Shown in pieces: positions 6,874 to 12,675 of a stretch of 12,905 nt of DNA. Both the position numbers and the translations under genes were made by a program. Source of the DNA: Oscillospiraceae bacterium (lineage in GTDB: Bacteria; Bacillota; Clostridia; Oscillospirales; Oscillospiraceae); the NCBI GenBank assembly GCA_031260745.1, contig JAISKY010000027.1, positions 1-12,905 of the forward strand, written 5' to 3'. Every line of letters begins with the position of its first letter. Position 1 is the first letter of the stretch. The notes beneath the pieces are model-generated. The model saw only the letters and a program-made list of their open reading frames with translations. It did no database searches and was not told the origin of the DNA.

Positions 6874-6941
6874 ATTATAAATTGACTTAATGGCAAAACT
6901 ACCATTCAAAAGGTAGCTCTGCCATTAAGTCAATTTATAAT
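6874..6941. terminator. 22-bp perfect inverted repeat between nrdR and the YcxB-like gene
   Basis: Bases 6874-6895 are the exact reverse complement of 6920-6941, and inside the 24-nt loop CTACC (6899-6903) pairs with GGTAG (6912-6916). The stem sits precisely between two convergent genes (stops at 6872 and 6953). T-rich sequence follows on both strands, for example TTTATTTGCTTT on the minus strand, so it probably terminates both. The arms are unusually long and AT-rich for an intrinsic terminator, which leaves a small palindromic repeat element as an alternative. Confidence 0.6.
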
Positions 6942-6952
6942 TTATAATTTAG

Positions 6953-7453
6953 TTATCGCCACCAGCCGTAGCGTTCAAGGTTTTTGCGGAGAATATCCGA
7001 TTGCGAAAATTCCTGCCAGTCGTATTCGGTCGGTTTTATGTACGCGGCTTTTGACTCAATCCAAATGCTTTCACGGAGTTTTCCGTAGGTCAGCTTAACC
7101 TCCGTGTATTCCGCGAAAAGCTCCTCATCGGTTTTTTTATTGTAAAAGCCAATGCCGTCCTCATATAGGCGCATTTCGTCAAAGCTCTGCTTGTTATGCG
7201 TCGTAAGTATCGTAATAAGCAACAACGGAACAAACAGAACCACCAGATATTTTATAATGAAGTTCACCGCGCTTGTAACCCAATCCATTGAAACGCCGTC
7301 GCTGAACTCAACCATAAGACTTTGTATGTACGGCAATCTGGTTACTCCGAATACCACGATGATAAGCAGCCAAAAGACGCCGAGAATTTTCAATTTCCAG
7401 TTCGCGCTGTAATCGGAAAGCAGTTTGTGCGAGGATAACTGATACCTCTCCAT
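6953..7453 (-). CDS. Two-helix membrane protein, YcxB-like
   Basis: The 166-residue product starts at ATG 7453, with GGAGG 10 nt upstream; a longer frame to 7504 lacks such a site. It has a short polar N-terminus, a transmembrane helix at about 21-39 (LKILGVFWLLIIVVFGVTR), and an extracellular-type loop. A second helix follows at about 62-84 (AVNFIIKYLVVLFVPLLLITILT). A soluble C-terminal domain of about 80 residues contains alternating beta-type segments (MRLYEDGIGFYNK, YTEVKLTYGKLRESIWIESKAAYIKP). This order, two helices and then a PH-like beta domain, resembles the YcxB family of uncharacterised Bacillota proteins. I infer that from layout rather than a diagnostic motif. Its role is unknown. 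The C-terminus RYGWWR is unusually aromatic. Confidence 0.65.
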   Translation of the reverse strand: MERYQLSSHKLLSDYSANWKLKILGVFWLLIIVVFGVTRLPYIQSLMVEFSDGVSMDWVTSAVNFIIKYLVVLFVPLLLITILTTHNKQSFDEMRLYEDGIGFYNKKTDEELFAEYTEVKLTYGKLRESIWIESKAAYIKPTEYDWQEFSQSDILRKNLERYGWWR

Positions 7454-7502
7454 AGCTATACTTCCTCCAAATACGCCGCGATTTATGTCCGCGTGAACGG
7501 TC

Positions 7503-7508
7503 ATTATA
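7503..7508 (-). promoter_or_regulatory. Candidate -10 box for the YcxB-like gene
   Basis: The minus strand carries a perfect TATAAT (7508-7503), about 50 nt upstream of the ATG at 7453. No recognisable -35 lies at 16-18 nt. It may be an activator-dependent promoter or chance. Confidence 0.3.
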
Positions 7509-7584
7509 GCCGAGGCATTTTAGAAACGTGAGTAGATTCGCTTTTCGATACGGACAAATCTTAACCGACACGACTATTAGTTGC

Positions 7585-7617
7585 ATACGGCGGGATTCGC
7601 TGACGAACCCGCCGTAT
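7585..7617 (-). terminator. Stem-loop downstream of the ferredoxin gene
   Basis: ATACGGCGGG (7585-7594) pairs perfectly with CCCGCCGTAT (7608-7617). After a one-base bulge, TTCG (7596-7599) pairs with CGAA (7604-7607), closing a 4-nt loop. The position 17 nt past the ferredoxin stop suggests a terminator on the minus strand, although no run of T follows it (GCAACTAATAG). It may instead stabilise the ferredoxin mRNA 3' end. Confidence 0.6.
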
Positions 7618-7633
7618 ATTTGCGCGGTAAATT

Positions 7634-7804
7634 TTACGCAGGTACAGCCGCGTTAACAGGACAGTTGCTTTCGCACGTGCCGCAGTCTACGCATTCGTCC
7701 GCGTTGATAATGTACTTGCCGTCTTTTTCGACAATTGCGTCAACGGGACACGCTTCCTTACAGTTTCCGCAAGCCTTGCAGTCCTCTGTGATTTTATATG
7801 CCAT
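7634..7804 (-). CDS. 2[4Fe-4S] ferredoxin
   Basis: The 56-residue protein is a clostridial-type ferredoxin, a small soluble electron carrier. It has two CxxCxxCxxxCP motifs: Cys9, Cys12, Cys15 and Cys19, then Cys38, Cys41, Cys44 and Cys48. As usual for this fold, the fourth cysteine of each motif probably ligates the other cluster. The length (55-56 residues) is typical. The start is MAYKITEDC at 7804, preceded by AGGAGG at 8-nt spacing. An upstream extension of the frame to 7876 runs through the promoter and is rejected. It is monocistronic, with a consensus promoter upstream and a stem-loop downstream, so it probably serves several enzymes rather than a neighbour. Confidence 0.95.
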   Translation of the reverse strand: MAYKITEDCKACGNCKEACPVDAIVEKDGKYIINADECVDCGTCESNCPVNAAVPA

Positions 7805-7834
7805 TTGAGTTTCCTCCTGTATTTTTGTAGAGTC

Positions 7835-7863
7835 ATTATAGCACACTCTTACGCCATTGTCAA
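7835..7863 (-). promoter_or_regulatory. Perfect-consensus sigma-A promoter of the ferredoxin gene
   Basis: The minus strand carries TTGACA (7863-7858), exactly 17 nt, then TATAAT (7840-7835). Both hexamers match the consensus in full. Predicted transcription starts near 7828, leaving a leader of about 24 nt that holds the AGGAGG. This suggests strong, largely constitutive expression. Confidence 0.9.
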
Positions 7864-7882
7864 TAGCAATCAACACAAATTC

Positions 7883-7907
7883 CTCGCCCCTTTATCGCGG
7901 GGGCGAG
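7883..7907 (-). terminator. Stem-loop downstream of the DUF4125 gene
   Basis: CTCGCCCC (7883-7890) pairs perfectly with GGGGCGAG (7900-7907) around a 9-nt loop, 20 nt past the DUF4125 stop. On the minus strand it is followed by GAATTTGTGTTG, a weak U-tract. It insulates DUF4125 from the ferredoxin promoter, which begins at 7863. Confidence 0.6.
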
Positions 7908-7927
7908 CATTGCGGACGCGCGCGAGG

Positions 7928-8548
7928 TTACATCGCGGCTTCCGCGGCATCAAGCGAGGCATAGCCGTAGCGCTCTACGGTCGCTTCCAGAATCTCCGTA
8001 ACCATATTGCGTCCCTGACGTTGAGCGTCAAGCGTATCGCGCATACAAAGCTCCAGAGTATGCTCTGAGTATGTAAGCAGTTCGGAGCGGAGATAATTAT
8101 CCTGAGCCGCCCATTGCTCCACTCCGGACTCAATCGCGGAGGCATAGTCGGCGGGTCGCCCAAGCGACGACAGTTTTGGATAACGCTCCGCAATTTCCTG
8201 CGCCCACGCCGTGTTTATCGCGGCGATTATCCCGACCATATTCGTCGTTTCCTCGCTGACCTCCGGGAGCATATCCTTTATTTGAGCATACTCTGCCGGA
8301 AACGTGATTTCCATCATACGCGCGTACTTTAGCATCATTAGGTTTATCCCCAAAGCCGCCGCGTTCTCCAAATCACCGTGATAGCTCTCTAAAGTGTCGT
8401 TTTCCCATACGGACGCTTGCGCCGAACGCATAATTATAAACGTCTGTAAATCGTCCTGACAATCCGCTCGGCCCCCGCTATTCTGGGCGTTGGTGAACAT
8501 TTCCCACTCAAGGTTTACGATGTCCACGATAAGTTTTTGTCTGTGCAT
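7928..8548 (-). CDS. DUF4125 family protein
   Basis: The 206-residue product carries the features of the DUF4125 family of unknown function. These are an N-terminal VNLEWEMFTNAQNSGGRADCQDDLQTFIIMRSAQ block, then LESYHGDLENA and LMMLKYARMME. The sequence is helical and soluble with no signal peptide. Conserved polar residues Cys30, Asp32, Asp33 and His57 might form a site, but no reaction is known to me. The start at 8548 is supported by an AAGGGGGAA purine run 6-7 nt upstream. Relatives in Clostridia are sometimes found with nucleotidyltransferase-like DUF4037 proteins; none is seen here. The gene is divergent from putP. Confidence 0.85.
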   Translation of the reverse strand: MHRQKLIVDIVNLEWEMFTNAQNSGGRADCQDDLQTFIIMRSAQASVWENDTLESYHGDLENAAALGINLMMLKYARMMEITFPAEYAQIKDMLPEVSEETTNMVGIIAAINTAWAQEIAERYPKLSSLGRPADYASAIESGVEQWAAQDNYLRSELLTYSEHTLELCMRDTLDAQRQGRNMVTEILEATVERYGYASLDAAEAAM

Positions 8549-8560
8549 TGAAATTCCCCC

Positions 8561-8590
8561 TTGACAGTATGCTTTACTTTATGATAGAAT
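8561..8590 (+). promoter_or_regulatory. Sigma-A promoter of putP
   Basis: TTGACA (8561-8566) and TAGAAT (8585-8590) are spaced 18 nt. The -35 is a full consensus match. Transcription should begin near 8597. A GAGGTG at 8622-8627 then serves the ATG at 8632. Confidence 0.75.
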
Positions 8591-8610
8591 TGTAAATAAT
8601 CTAAAAACAA
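8581..8610 (-). promoter_or_regulatory. Candidate promoter of the DUF4125 gene, overlapping the putP promoter
   Basis: Read on the minus strand, TTGTTT (8610-8605) and TATCAT (8586-8581) are 18 nt apart and point at the DUF4125 start. The match is weak. Its -10 shares bases 8585-8586 with the putP -10, so RNA polymerase could not occupy both at once. Confidence 0.3.
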
Positions 8611-8631
8611 TAATATGAATAGAGGTGTAAT

Positions 8632-10236
8632 ATGAGCGCAACAGTACAAAGCATTATAGCAATGGCTATATACCTCGCGGCGATGCTGTTAATCGGCATC
8701 ATCTTCGCGAAACGCGCGAGTTCCAGTTCCGACGAGTATTTCCTTGGCGGACGCGGACTTGGACCGTGGGTGGCGGCGTTCTCCGCCGAGGCAAGCGATA
8801 TGTCGGGTTGGCTGTTAATGGGACTGCCCGGAGTCGCGTTCTTCAGCGGACTTGCGGACGCGTTCTGGACAGCGGTCGGACTTGCTTTAGGTACGTACCT
8901 TAACTGGCTTATCGTATCGAAGCGTCTGAGACGTTATTCGCAGGTCGCGAATAACTCCATCACGCTGCCGGATTTCTTCAGCAACCGCTTCAAGGAGAAA
9001 AAACCGGTAATACTTTTGGTATCATCGCTGTTTATCCTTGTATTCTTCGCGGTTTATGTGGCAAGCTGTTTCGTAACAGGCGGAAAACTATTCGCGCAGT
9101 TGTTCGGAGCAAGTTACCACTCGATGCTAATCACGGCGGCGGTATTCGTAATCGCCTATACGCTGCTCGGAGGGTTCTGGGCGGAAAGCATATCCGATTT
9201 CGTACAGGCAATTATAATGATTGTCGCGTTGCTTGCCGTAGTAATTTTCGGAGTTGTTTACGCCGGAGGATTTGGCGCGGTAATCGACAACATAAAGAAT
9301 ATACCGGGATTCCTGGACTTCTTCGGAATGGCGAAAACGTCCACGCTTAACGGTAATCAAATCGTCCTGCTGGGCGAACGCGTGGAGTGGTCGGCTACTC
9401 CTACGACGTATGGCGCGCTTACAATCGCGTCAACGATGGCGTGGGGACTTGGGTACTTCGGAATGCCGCAGGTGCTTCTGAGATTCTTCGCGATTCGCAA
9501 AGTTAAAGAGTTGGTTCTCGCGCGGCGCGTAGCGATAATCTGGTGCGTAGTCGCGATGGCGGCGGCGGTATTCATCGGACTTATGGGTCGAGCGATATTC
9601 CCCGCGGCGTGGATTGGTTCATCGCCCGTCGGCGACGCCGGAACATTTCTATTCTCCGCGGCGGACGCTGAAAACGTGTTTATTAAGCTCTCGCAAATGC
9701 TGTTTAATCCGCTGTTCGCGGGGCTGGTAATGGCGGGAATACTCGCGGCGGCGATGAGTTCAAGCGACAGCTATTTGCTGATAGCCTCGTCCGCGGTATC
9801 AAAAAACATCTACAAGGGCGCGTTAAAGCGCGAAGCTACGGACAAGCAGGTTATGATGGTCAGCCGTCTTACTCTGTGTCTTATCGCGGTTATCGGTCTG
9901 ATTATCGCGTGGGACGAAAACAGCGTAATCTTCAAGGTTGTCAGTTTCGCGTGGGCGGGATTCGGAGCCGCGTTCGGTCCGCTTGTATTGTTCAGTTTGT
10001 TCTGGAAACGCACGACAAGAACGGGCGCAATCGCGGGTATCGTTGGCGGAGGTCTAATGGTATTCGTCTGGAAACTGGTGATTAGACCGCTAGGCGGCGG
10101 GTTTGACATCTACGAGTTGCTTCCGGCGTTCATCTTCGGCTGCATTTGCATTATCGTAGCTTCGCTCGCAACTCCGAAACCCGAGAAAGCTATACTCGAC
10201 GAGTTCGAGCAAGCTAAAACTCTCGTTATAGAGTAA
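8632..10236 (+). CDS. putP: Sodium/proline symporter
   Basis: The 534-residue integral membrane protein belongs to the sodium:solute symporter family, PutP branch, which takes up proline with Na+. The residues SAEASDMSGWLLMGLPG at 51-67 match the E. coli PutP segment holding the essential sodium-site aspartate (Asp56 here). LPDFFSNRFKEKK, TLLGGFWAESISDFVQA and WGLGYFGMPQVLLRFFA are further family blocks. AAAMSSSDSYLLIASSA carries the serines of the Na2 site, and SFAWAGFGAAFGPLVLFSLFWKR lies near the C-terminus. About 13 hydrophobic helices can be counted. It is about 30 residues longer than the E. coli protein. Substrate is inferred from overall similarity. The gene has its own promoter and terminator; no proline catabolic genes are adjacent, so osmotic or nutritional uptake are both possible. 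Confidence 0.93.
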   Translation: MSATVQSIIAMAIYLAAMLLIGIIFAKRASSSSDEYFLGGRGLGPWVAAFSAEASDMSGWLLMGLPGVAFFSGLADAFWTAVGLALGTYLNWLIVSKRLRRYSQVANNSITLPDFFSNRFKEKKPVILLVSSLFILVFFAVYVASCFVTGGKLFAQLFGASYHSMLITAAVFVIAYTLLGGFWAESISDFVQAIIMIVALLAVVIFGVVYAGGFGAVIDNIKNIPGFLDFFGMAKTSTLNGNQIVLLGERVEWSATPTTYGALTIASTMAWGLGYFGMPQVLLRFFAIRKVKELVLARRVAIIWCVVAMAAAVFIGLMGRAIFPAAWIGSSPVGDAGTFLFSAADAENVFIKLSQMLFNPLFAGLVMAGILAAAMSSSDSYLLIASSAVSKNIYKGALKREATDKQVMMVSRLTLCLIAVIGLIIAWDENSVIFKVVSFAWAGFGAAFGPLVLFSLFWKRTTRTGAIAGIVGGGLMVFVWKLVIRPLGGGFDIYELLPAFIFGCICIIVASLATPKPEKAILDEFEQAKTLVIE

Positions 10237-10270
10237 TTTTAATAAATAATAATTAACGATTATTACCTTT

Positions 10271-10305
10271 CGGGCAGTTTGTACATTAGTTTTGCAAACT
10301 GTCCG
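10271..10305 (+). terminator. Terminator of putP overlapping the mobA stop codon
   Basis: CGGGCAGTTTG (10271-10281) pairs with CAAACTGTCCG (10295-10305), with one G-U pair, and on the plus strand is followed by ATTTTGTAATT. The loop contains the minus-strand TAA of mobA (10288-10286) and the right arm encodes its last residues, so the same bases serve two genes. Confidence 0.65.
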
Positions 10306-10876
10306 ATTTTGTAATTAATCGCTCATAGTCGGCGGGGCGATTGATGTTGGATAATAGTTTACCGCTCCACAAATCGCCTAGCTCTTGCGGAGTAATCCTG
10401 CGAGTTTCCACGCGGCTTAACAACGCGTTCATTTTGAACAATCCCTCGGTTATCATAGAGTTAACCACCGGAAGTACGCTGTAAGAGTAAAACGCGAACA
10501 ACGGCTCGAACTTGCCGTCTGAGCGTATAACGGCTCCCGCGGCACAGTCGCGGCACAGTTCGATTACGCGCTTCGCGGCGTCGGCGTTCGCGAACGGCAT
10601 ATCCGCCGCAACCAAGAAAACATCGCCTCCGGTAAGACTAAGCGCGGACTGTAATCCTCCGATTGGTCCGCAATTCGGAAAGTTATCCGCAACTTTCGCT
10701 ATGTCCAAATCCGCGAACCGCTCCGGGTCGTTGACGCTAAGCAATACGCGCTCAAACTTAGGCTGAAAACGTCTGACCGCGTCCTCCGTCAGCGTTAAGC
10801 CGGAATCGGTCGTAAGCAAAAGTTTGTCTTTACCCATTCTCAGGCTTTTGCCGCCCGCAAGTATCACTATTGTCAT
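10286..10876 (-). CDS. mobA: Molybdenum cofactor guanylyltransferase
   Basis: The 196-residue protein has the MobA fold of nucleotidyltransferases, which attach GMP to molybdopterin to make the guanine dinucleotide cofactor. LAGGKSLRMGKDK at 6-18 is the GTP-binding signature. DNFPNCGPIGGLQSAL lies at about 64-79. VAADMPFA contains Asp92, expected to bind magnesium. NINRPADYERL at 177-187 matches the conserved C-terminal NxNxPxD element. The length is normal. The ATG at 10876 overlaps the stop of a 35-codon upstream ORF and has only a poor Shine-Dalgarno of its own, so it is probably translated by coupling. No other Mo-cofactor gene is in view. Confidence 0.9.
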   Translation of the reverse strand: MTIVILAGGKSLRMGKDKLLLTTDSGLTLTEDAVRRFQPKFERVLLSVNDPERFADLDIAKVADNFPNCGPIGGLQSALSLTGGDVFLVAADMPFANADAAKRVIELCRDCAAGAVIRSDGKFEPLFAFYSYSVLPVVNSMITEGLFKMNALLSRVETRRITPQELGDLWSGKLLSNINRPADYERLITKSDSLQN

Positions 10877-10983
10877 TATCGGCTCAAACCTAAGTTCGAC
10901 CGAGGGTTATACGAGTATGCCGAGGCTGACGCAATCGCGGAAATCGCGCGCGTCAAAGTCAACCGGGAAATTGCTTTTTTCAT
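10876..10983 (-). CDS. 35-residue ORF translationally coupled to mobA
   Basis: ATG at 10983-10981 opens a frame starting MKKAISRLTLTRAISAIAS and ending in TAA at 10878-10876, which overlaps the mobA ATG by one base (TAATG). A purine-rich AGAGGGG lies 4 nt before the ATG, better than the site in front of mobA. An extended -10 promoter lies upstream. The peptide is rich in Ala, Ser and Arg, with a lysine start and a weakly hydrophobic centre. It resembles no family I know and is too polar for a clear membrane helix. It may be a leader that sets mobA translation, or a small protein in its own right. Confidence 0.45.
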   Translation of the reverse strand: MKKAISRLTLTRAISAIASASAYSYNPRSNLGLSR

Positions 10984-11017
10984 TTTACCCCTCTCTGGTC
11001 TTAGCTGACGTAACTAT

Positions 11018-11046
11018 AGTATAGCACATTTTCGCTTATTCCGCAA
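11018..11046 (-). promoter_or_regulatory. Promoter for the mobA transcript
   Basis: On the minus strand TGCTATACT supplies an extended -10 (TATACT at 11023-11018) with TTGCGG (11046-11041) 17 nt upstream. The -35 is weak, which fits an extended -10 promoter. Transcription should start near 11011, about 28 nt before the leader ORF. Confidence 0.5.
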
Positions 11047-11163
11047 CACGATTTTTCGCTTTGGCATAATTATTCGCGATTTTTTCAAATACAGCAATAC
11101 GGGAAATGTTTTAACCGCGTTTGTGTTGTATACTGAACCTACCGTACGGAAAGGACAATACCA

Positions 11164-12444
11164 TTGCAAAACATTATCAATCCCGGTTTGGCTTATATCG
11201 AGCAAAACCTGAAAACCGACATCACCGTCGAGGAACTTGCCGGAACGGCGGGGTACTCCGTCTGGCATTACTACCGGCTGTTCGCTCAAACTACGGGCTT
11301 ATCGGTCGCCGCGTATATCGTGAAGCGGCGGTTGGAATGCGCGTTGTCTGAAATCGCCGGAGGCCGCAAGGCAATTGACACGGTGCTTGAATATGGGTTC
11401 GATACCTACGCCGGGTTTTACAAAGCGTTTGTAAAGGTGTACGGCTGTTCGCCAAAAAAGTATCTTTTATTACAAAAACAATCAAAAACGGAGGGCATTA
11501 CTATGAATATACAATCAATCCTGACAAATTGGGATATTCCGCGGGATTTACCGATTAGCGACATTTACATTATGGACGGAGCAAAAGTTTCCGGCAATGT
11601 TTGGCGCGTCGGCGAGGACTATATCCTAAAAACGGGGGAGCGTTCCGCTCTGCTGAAAAACCTAAAAATCGCAAAGGCATTGACCTCGCAGGGATTTAAC
11701 GCGCCTATCGCGATTCCGACGAAATCCGGCGAGGAGTACCTTGACGGCGAGAACATAACCGTACTCACGAAAGGCGTTAAGGGCGAACCGCTGCCGAAAT
11801 CCGACCGTTTCGGGGCAAACCGCAAAGAGTTCGGATACAAATACGGTCAAAGTATCGCCAAACTTCACAACGCGTTGTCGGAGATGGAATCCGACCTTCA
11901 GCCCTACGAGCAAAACCTGTTCCCGCACGTCACCGAATGGGCTTTGCCGGAAACTAAAAAGCAAAACGAGCAGTATAATATGGGCTTGCCGGACAGCGTT
12001 TTCGATGATTACGTCAGTAACTTCGGAACTTTGTTTGAGAAACTGCCTAAGCAGCTAATCCACCGCGACCCTAATCCGAGTAATATCCTGTTCGACAATG
12101 GAGATGTAAGCGGTTTCATCGACTTTGACCTTAGCGAGCGCAATGTGCGTCTGTGGGACCCGTGTTACTGCGCCACCGGAATCCTAAGCGAAACCTCCGG
12201 CGTTGACTATTCGCGAGAGAAATGGCTTGATATGCTTGAGGGAATATTGCAAGGCTACGACAGCGTGAATCCGCTCACGGCAGAGGAAAAACAATCGGTA
12301 TTCTACGTGATTTGCTCAATTGAGATGATTTGCGCCGCCTATTTTGAGAGCGTTGACGTATACAAGCCGCAGGCGGAAACCAATCGCGGAATGTTCCGGT
12401 TTATAACCGCGAACGAAACGAAAATCCGAGGGATTTTCAAATAA
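11164..12444 (+). CDS. AraC-type DNA-binding domain fused to aminoglycoside phosphotransferase-like kinase
   Basis: The 426-residue product joins two domains. Residues 1-105 are a full AraC/XylS double helix-turn-helix. ITVEELAGTAGYSVWHYYRLFAQTTG forms the first, and IDTVLEYGFDTYAGFYKAFVKVYGCSPKKYL the second, with the family ending. Residues about 114-426 resemble the APH/choline-kinase fold. Lys146 lies in YILKTGE, the catalytic loop HRDPNPSN spans His300, Asp302 and Asn307, and the metal-binding FIDFDLSE has Asp320 and Asp322. The start is a TTG with AAAGGA 8 nt upstream. A weak -10 (TATACT, 11129-11134) lies upstream, and two CGATTTTT(T)C direct repeats at 11049 and 11077 might be operator half-sites. 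Linker residues 101-113 (LLLQKQSKTEGIT) coincide with an internal start signal. Kinase substrate is unknown: a drug, a sugar or a metabolite are all possible. Confidence 0.85.
   Translation: MQNIINPGLAYIEQNLKTDITVEELAGTAGYSVWHYYRLFAQTTGLSVAAYIVKRRLECALSEIAGGRKAIDTVLEYGFDTYAGFYKAFVKVYGCSPKKYLLLQKQSKTEGITMNIQSILTNWDIPRDLPISDIYIMDGAKVSGNVWRVGEDYILKTGERSALLKNLKIAKALTSQGFNAPIAIPTKSGEEYLDGENITVLTKGVKGEPLPKSDRFGANRKEFGYKYGQSIAKLHNALSEMESDLQPYEQNLFPHVTEWALPETKKQNEQYNMGLPDSVFDDYVSNFGTLFEKLPKQLIHRDPNPSNILFDNGDVSGFIDFDLSERNVRLWDPCYCATGILSETSGVDYSREKWLDMLEGILQGYDSVNPLTAEEKQSVFYVICSIEMICAAYFESVDVYKPQAETNRGMFRFITANETKIRGIFK
11490..11505 (+). promoter_or_regulatory. Internal ribosome binding site and ATG for the kinase domain alone
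   Basis: GGAGGG at 11490-11495 lies 7 nt before an in-frame ATG at 11503-11505, which is codon 114 of the fusion and the first residue of the kinase region (MNIQSILTNWDIP). This signal is as good as most gene starts in the window and better than that of the full-length TTG. A separate 313-residue kinase could be made from it. Confidence 0.6.
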
Positions 12445-12452
12445 ACGTAGTT

Positions 12453-12483
12453 CCCCCCTTGCCTTTTACGGAGGTAAGGGGGG
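12453..12483 (+). terminator. G/C-run hairpin downstream of the AraC-kinase fusion
   Basis: CCCCCCTTGCCT (12453-12464) pairs with AGGTAAGGGGGG (12472-12483), with one wobble, around a 7-nt loop, 8 nt past the stop codon. No T-run follows. A second pairing of the same G-run is possible with CCCCCTTA at about 12526-12533, enclosing AATACG/CGTATT, and the two cannot form together. It may terminate the upstream gene or belong to a dispersed palindromic repeat. Confidence 0.55.
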
Positions 12484-12579
12484 GTACGCGATAATGCCAA
12501 TACGGTTATGTCACGTATTGCTAACTCCCCCTTATAGGGATATGCCGAACGCGGCGGTTCAAAAGGCGTTGAGACACGT

Positions 12580-12600
12580 GAAATAATGATGATTATTTTC
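12580..12600. promoter_or_regulatory. AT-rich imperfect dyad, possible Fur-family box
   Basis: GAAATAAT (12580-12587) and ATTATTTTC (12592-12600) form an imperfect inverted repeat around GATG. Its ATAATgatgATTAT core resembles boxes bound by Fur, Zur and PerR proteins. It ends 10 nt upstream of the -35 of the Fur-family gene, a usual place for autoregulation. Which metal or signal, if any, is unknown. Confidence 0.35.
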
Positions 12601-12610
12601 AATTTGCGCC

Positions 12611-12639
12611 TTGACAAACACAACTGCTTGTGTTAAAAT
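12611..12639 (+). promoter_or_regulatory. Promoter of the Fur-family gene with a perfect dyad in the spacer
   Basis: TTGACA (12611-12616) and TAAAAT (12634-12639) are 17 nt apart, close to consensus. The spacer is filled by the dyad AACACAA-CTGC-TTGTGTT (12617-12634), with two perfect 7-bp arms. A protein bound there would block RNA polymerase directly, so this is a strong operator candidate. Confidence 0.75.
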
Positions 12640-12675
12640 GAAAAGGATTTTCAAATTGTCGGGGGTGATTGGATA

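Larger units (their letters stand above)
12431..12656. repeat. 12-base direct repeat bracketing a hairpin-rich intergenic region
   Basis: GGATTTTCAAAT occurs at 12431-12442, in the last codons of the AraC-kinase gene, and again at 12645-12656, in the leader of the Fur-family gene. The bases between them hold G/C-run hairpins and no convincing gene. The arrangement could reflect an inserted non-autonomous element or a past recombination. Only the repeat itself is observed. Confidence 0.5.

Noticed and set aside
7805..7876. Extended N-terminus for the ferredoxin
   Set aside because: The extension would be encoded by the consensus promoter itself, and the internal ATG at 7804 has an ideal AGGAGG and gives the standard ferredoxin N-terminus.
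12339..12623. Minus-strand frame over the AraC-kinase 3' end and the intergenic hairpins
   Set aside because: Its residues come from the G/C-run hairpin and the opposite strand of a real gene. There is no ribosome binding site; it is an artefact of the repeat-like sequence.
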